Below, in pieces: positions 62,286 to 64,000 of a stretch of 64,000 nt of DNA. This DNA comes from Afifellaceae bacterium (GTDB taxonomy: Bacteria; Pseudomonadota; Alphaproteobacteria; Rhizobiales; Afifellaceae), in the NCBI GenBank assembly GCA_028284625.1, contig JANQRH010000026.1:1-64000 (forward strand). The letters run 5' to 3'. The notes below the pieces were generated by a model. It was not told the DNA's origin, made no database searches, and worked only from the letters and a program-made list of their open reading frames with translations. How positions within the stretch are numbered: the first letter of the stretch is position 1; each line of letters begins with the position of its first letter. The translations under genes and the position numbers were made by a program.

Positions 62286-63560
62286 ATGGTTTCGATGCGA
62301 CCAAAGCAGACTGCCACAACTCTGACGTTATGCACGGCCCTGGCGGCGCTCCTCGTTCCAGGCGTGAGCTCGGCGCAGGACACGCTGATCGGCGTGCAGC
62401 AATCGGAATGGTCGGAGGGCTTTGACGCGCAATCGACCGTGGCGCGCCCGGTCACCACGACCGCGCCAATATTGTCGCCCGAAACGGCGCCGGCCATGGA
62501 GCGGGCGATCTATGTCTACGAAGACCTTGTCGCGCGCGGTGGCTGGAACGCCGTGCCCGCCGACAAGGAACTGAAGATCGGCGTGCGCGACCCCAATGTC
62601 GTGGAGCTCCGCCGCCGGCTGATCAGCTCCGGTGACCTGCGCCAGCGCAGCGGCGATCCGCAGGCGTTTGATTCCTACGTGCAAGACGCGGTGAAGCGCT
62701 TTCAGAAGCGGCACGGCCTGCCGGGCGATGGCGTCGTCGGCACAAACACGTTCCGCGCCCTCAACGTGCCGGCGCAAGTGCGCCTGTGGCAACTCAAGGC
62801 CAATCTGGAGCGCATCAAGTCGACCGGCATTCCCAAAGAACGCTACATCATGGTCAACGTGCCCGGCGCACAGATCGAGGCGGTGGAGAACGGCGTCGTC
62901 GCTTCCCGCCATACCGCCGTCGTCGGCAAGGTCGACCGCCAGACGCCGCTCCTCAAAAGCCGCGTCCACGAGATCAACTTCAATCCGTTTTGGACGGTGC
63001 CGGCCTCCATCATCAAGAAGGACTTGATCCCGAAGATGCAGAGCGAGCCGACCTATCTGTCGGACAACAACATCCGCATCTACAACCAGGCCGGCGACGA
63101 GCTCATGGCGGAGCAGGTGAACTGGTATTCCGACGAGGCGACGAATTACATGTTCCGCCAGGACCCCGGCGACCAGAATTCGCTCGGCTTCGTCAAGCTG
63201 AACTTCCACAACCCGCACGCCGTCTTCCTGCACGACACGCCATCGAAGAACCTGTTTGAGTCTGACTACCGGTTCGAATCGTCGGGCTGCGTGCGCGTCC
63301 ACAATGTGCGCGAGCTGGTTGCCTGGATCCTCAGAGACACTGGCTACAATCTTGCCGCGGTGGACCAGACCATCCGGTCCGGCGAACGGATCGACGCTGA
63401 GGTGGTGAACGCGCCGAGCATTCTCACCGTCTATTTCACCGCCTGGACGACCGGCGACGGGATCGTCCATTTCCGCGACGATATCTACGGCATCGACAGC
63501 CAGGGCACGATTGCCATGGCTCAGGACCCGAATCTGATCGGCTCGCCCGTCGCGCAATAA
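62286..63560 (+). CDS. ldtP: L,D-transpeptidase LdtP (YkuD family) with peptidoglycan-binding domain
   Basis: 424 residues from ATG 62286; ATG 62241 and 62295 are alternatives. A signal peptide ([20 protein letters not shown]) is followed by a PG-binding domain ([44 protein letters not shown]) and a YkuD domain with [11 protein letters not shown] and [13 protein letters not shown], the nucleophile being about Cys335. It forms 3-3 crosslinks or attaches proteins to peptidoglycan in the periplasm. Neighbouring ldtR and the CtrA-type box suggest dual control. In Liberibacter the LdtR-LdtP unit affects osmotic stress tolerance. Confidence 0.93.
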   Translation: MVSMRPKQTATTLTLCTALAALLVPGVSSAQDTLIGVQQSEWSEGFDAQSTVARPVTTTAPILSPETAPAMERAIYVYEDLVARGGWNAVPADKELKIGVRDPNVVELRRRLISSGDLRQRSGDPQAFDSYVQDAVKRFQKRHGLPGDGVVGTNTFRALNVPAQVRLWQLKANLERIKSTGIPKERYIMVNVPGAQIEAVENGVVASRHTAVVGKVDRQTPLLKSRVHEINFNPFWTVPASIIKKDLIPKMQSEPTYLSDNNIRIYNQAGDELMAEQVNWYSDEATNYMFRQDPGDQNSLGFVKLNFHNPHAVFLHDTPSKNLFESDYRFESSGCVRVHNVRELVAWILRDTGYNLAAVDQTIRSGERIDAEVVNAPSILTVYFTAWTTGDGIVHFRDDIYGIDSQGTIAMAQDPNLIGSPVAQ

Positions 63561-63609
63561 CGCCCGCGCGCCAGCACCCGAGCAATAGCGCCACCTTTGG
63601 TTCCCGCGA

Positions 63610-63629
63610 CCCCCGCAGCTTGGCGGGGG
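63610..63629. repeat. Short perfect hairpin between ldtP and glyA
   Basis: CCCCCGC (63610-63616) and GCGGGGG (63623-63629) around a six-base loop. The surrounding CCTCCCC/GGGAGGGG-type sequence is similar in style to the repeat at 2692-2952. No T-run follows, so it is probably an intergenic repeat remnant and not a terminator. Confidence 0.5.
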
Positions 63630-63706
63630 AGGGGTGCTGTGGTATCGCCCGCCGGGCCGCTGCCGAGACGGCGGCAAGCCCATTTCCAGCGAATTTCGGG
63701 TGCCCC

Positions 63707-64000
63707 ATGCCGCTGACCAAATCCGCCCGTGCTGCCGAATCGACGGTCGATGTGTTTTTCGCCTCAACCCTGGCGGAGACCGACCCTGACGTTGCCGATG
63801 CGATTGATCGCGAGCTTGGCCGTCAGCGCGAAGAGATTGAGCTGATCGCGTCGGAGAACATCGTCTCGCGCGCCGTTCTGGAGGCGCAAGGCTCTGTGCT
63901 GACCAACAAATACGCCGAAGGCTATCCGGGTCGGCGCTATTACGGTGGCTGCCAGTTCGTCGATGTGGTTGAGGAGGTGGCGATCGAGCGCGCCAAGAGG
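63707..64000 (+). CDS. glyA: Serine hydroxymethyltransferase (3' part outside window)
   Basis: 98 residues are visible from ATG 63707 up to the window edge. The N-terminus reads [21 protein letters not shown], then [25 protein letters not shown] and [34 protein letters not shown], the unmistakable opening of GlyA ([11 protein letters not shown] loop). The PLP lysine lies beyond the window. The enzyme interconverts serine and glycine and supplies methylene-tetrahydrofolate. Its location after hemB-ldtR-ldtP fits Hyphomicrobiales gene order. Confidence 0.97.
   Translation, partial: MPLTKSARAAESTVDVFFASTLAETDPDVADAIDRELGRQREEIELIASENIVSRAVLEAQGSVLTNKYAEGYPGRRYYGGCQFVDVVEEVAIERAKR

Noticed and set aside
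62328..63767. A 479-codon open frame on the minus strand opposite ldtP
   Set aside because: Antisense shadow of a complete L,D-transpeptidase gene; no start signal or domain.

Overview
This 64 kb window looks like a chromosomal segment of a GC-rich alphaproteobacterium of the order Hyphomicrobiales (Rhizobiales). That placement rests on lineage-typical genes (DivK-PleD, EipB/DUF1849, DUF1489, LdtR-LdtP, a pyrBC pair with a degenerate PyrC, a DinB with an N-terminal zinc ribbon, a Mg-type HemB) and on intergenic palindromic repeats that I recall as common in that order. About 62 protein genes and one tRNA-Leu(GAG) are supported. I see no prophage, insertion sequence, rRNA operon or CRISPR array.

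Region by region. 1-9.6 kb: 3' part of pccA, acyP, a composite palindromic repeat, lipB, a coupled pair of envelope proteins with an SH3/PDG-repeat architecture, tRNA-Leu, mgtE with a structured leader, a methyltransferase, a GH25 lipoprotein, and a GNAT/VOC pair. 9.6-21.8 kb: leucine catabolism genes ivd, mccB and mccA, all on the plus strand but separated by a VapBC-like module, two class III nucleotide cyclases (one a heme/ferredoxin/cyclase fusion of the CyaC kind), msrB and sdaA. 21.8-32.3 kb: DUF1489, a VWA/J-domain pair, a D,D-carboxypeptidase with a SPOR domain, a phasin with a clear promoter and PhaR-like operators, clpS-clpA, a coupled pair of zinc dehydrogenases with DUF2277, and an aldolase. 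32.3-37.6 kb: operon ridA-GDPD-FemAB-like-HIT, eipB and dinB. 37.7-41.9 kb: divK-pleD, a hairpin-rich intergenic region, rpmG, a secreted SH3 protein and an MFS transporter. 42-51.5 kb, minus strand: pyrB-pyrC'-plsY-dprA, then topA-rnr. 51.5-64 kb: aidB, a small lower-GC islet with an orphan HicB, a diguanylate cyclase, ruvX, parC, an XRE regulator, bpt, an RDD protein, hemB, DUF6163, ldtR, ldtP and the start of glyA.

Several genes belong to shared processes. ClpS, ClpA and the aminoacyl transferase Bpt make up a bacterial N-degron pathway. PccA, Ivd, MccA and MccB degrade branched-chain acyl-CoAs. DivK and PleD act upstream of CtrA, and a perfect CtrA-type box (TTAA-N7-TTAA) lies upstream of ldtP. 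Second messengers are prominent: two cAMP-type cyclases, PleD and a second GGDEF protein.

The least explained items are the redox-cyclase fusion, the PDG-repeat SH3 protein with its coupled membrane partner, the dehydrogenase pair with DUF2277, the structured mgtE leader, and the strong hairpin near 39.8 kb. All functional statements are from reading the sequence; no database search was run.
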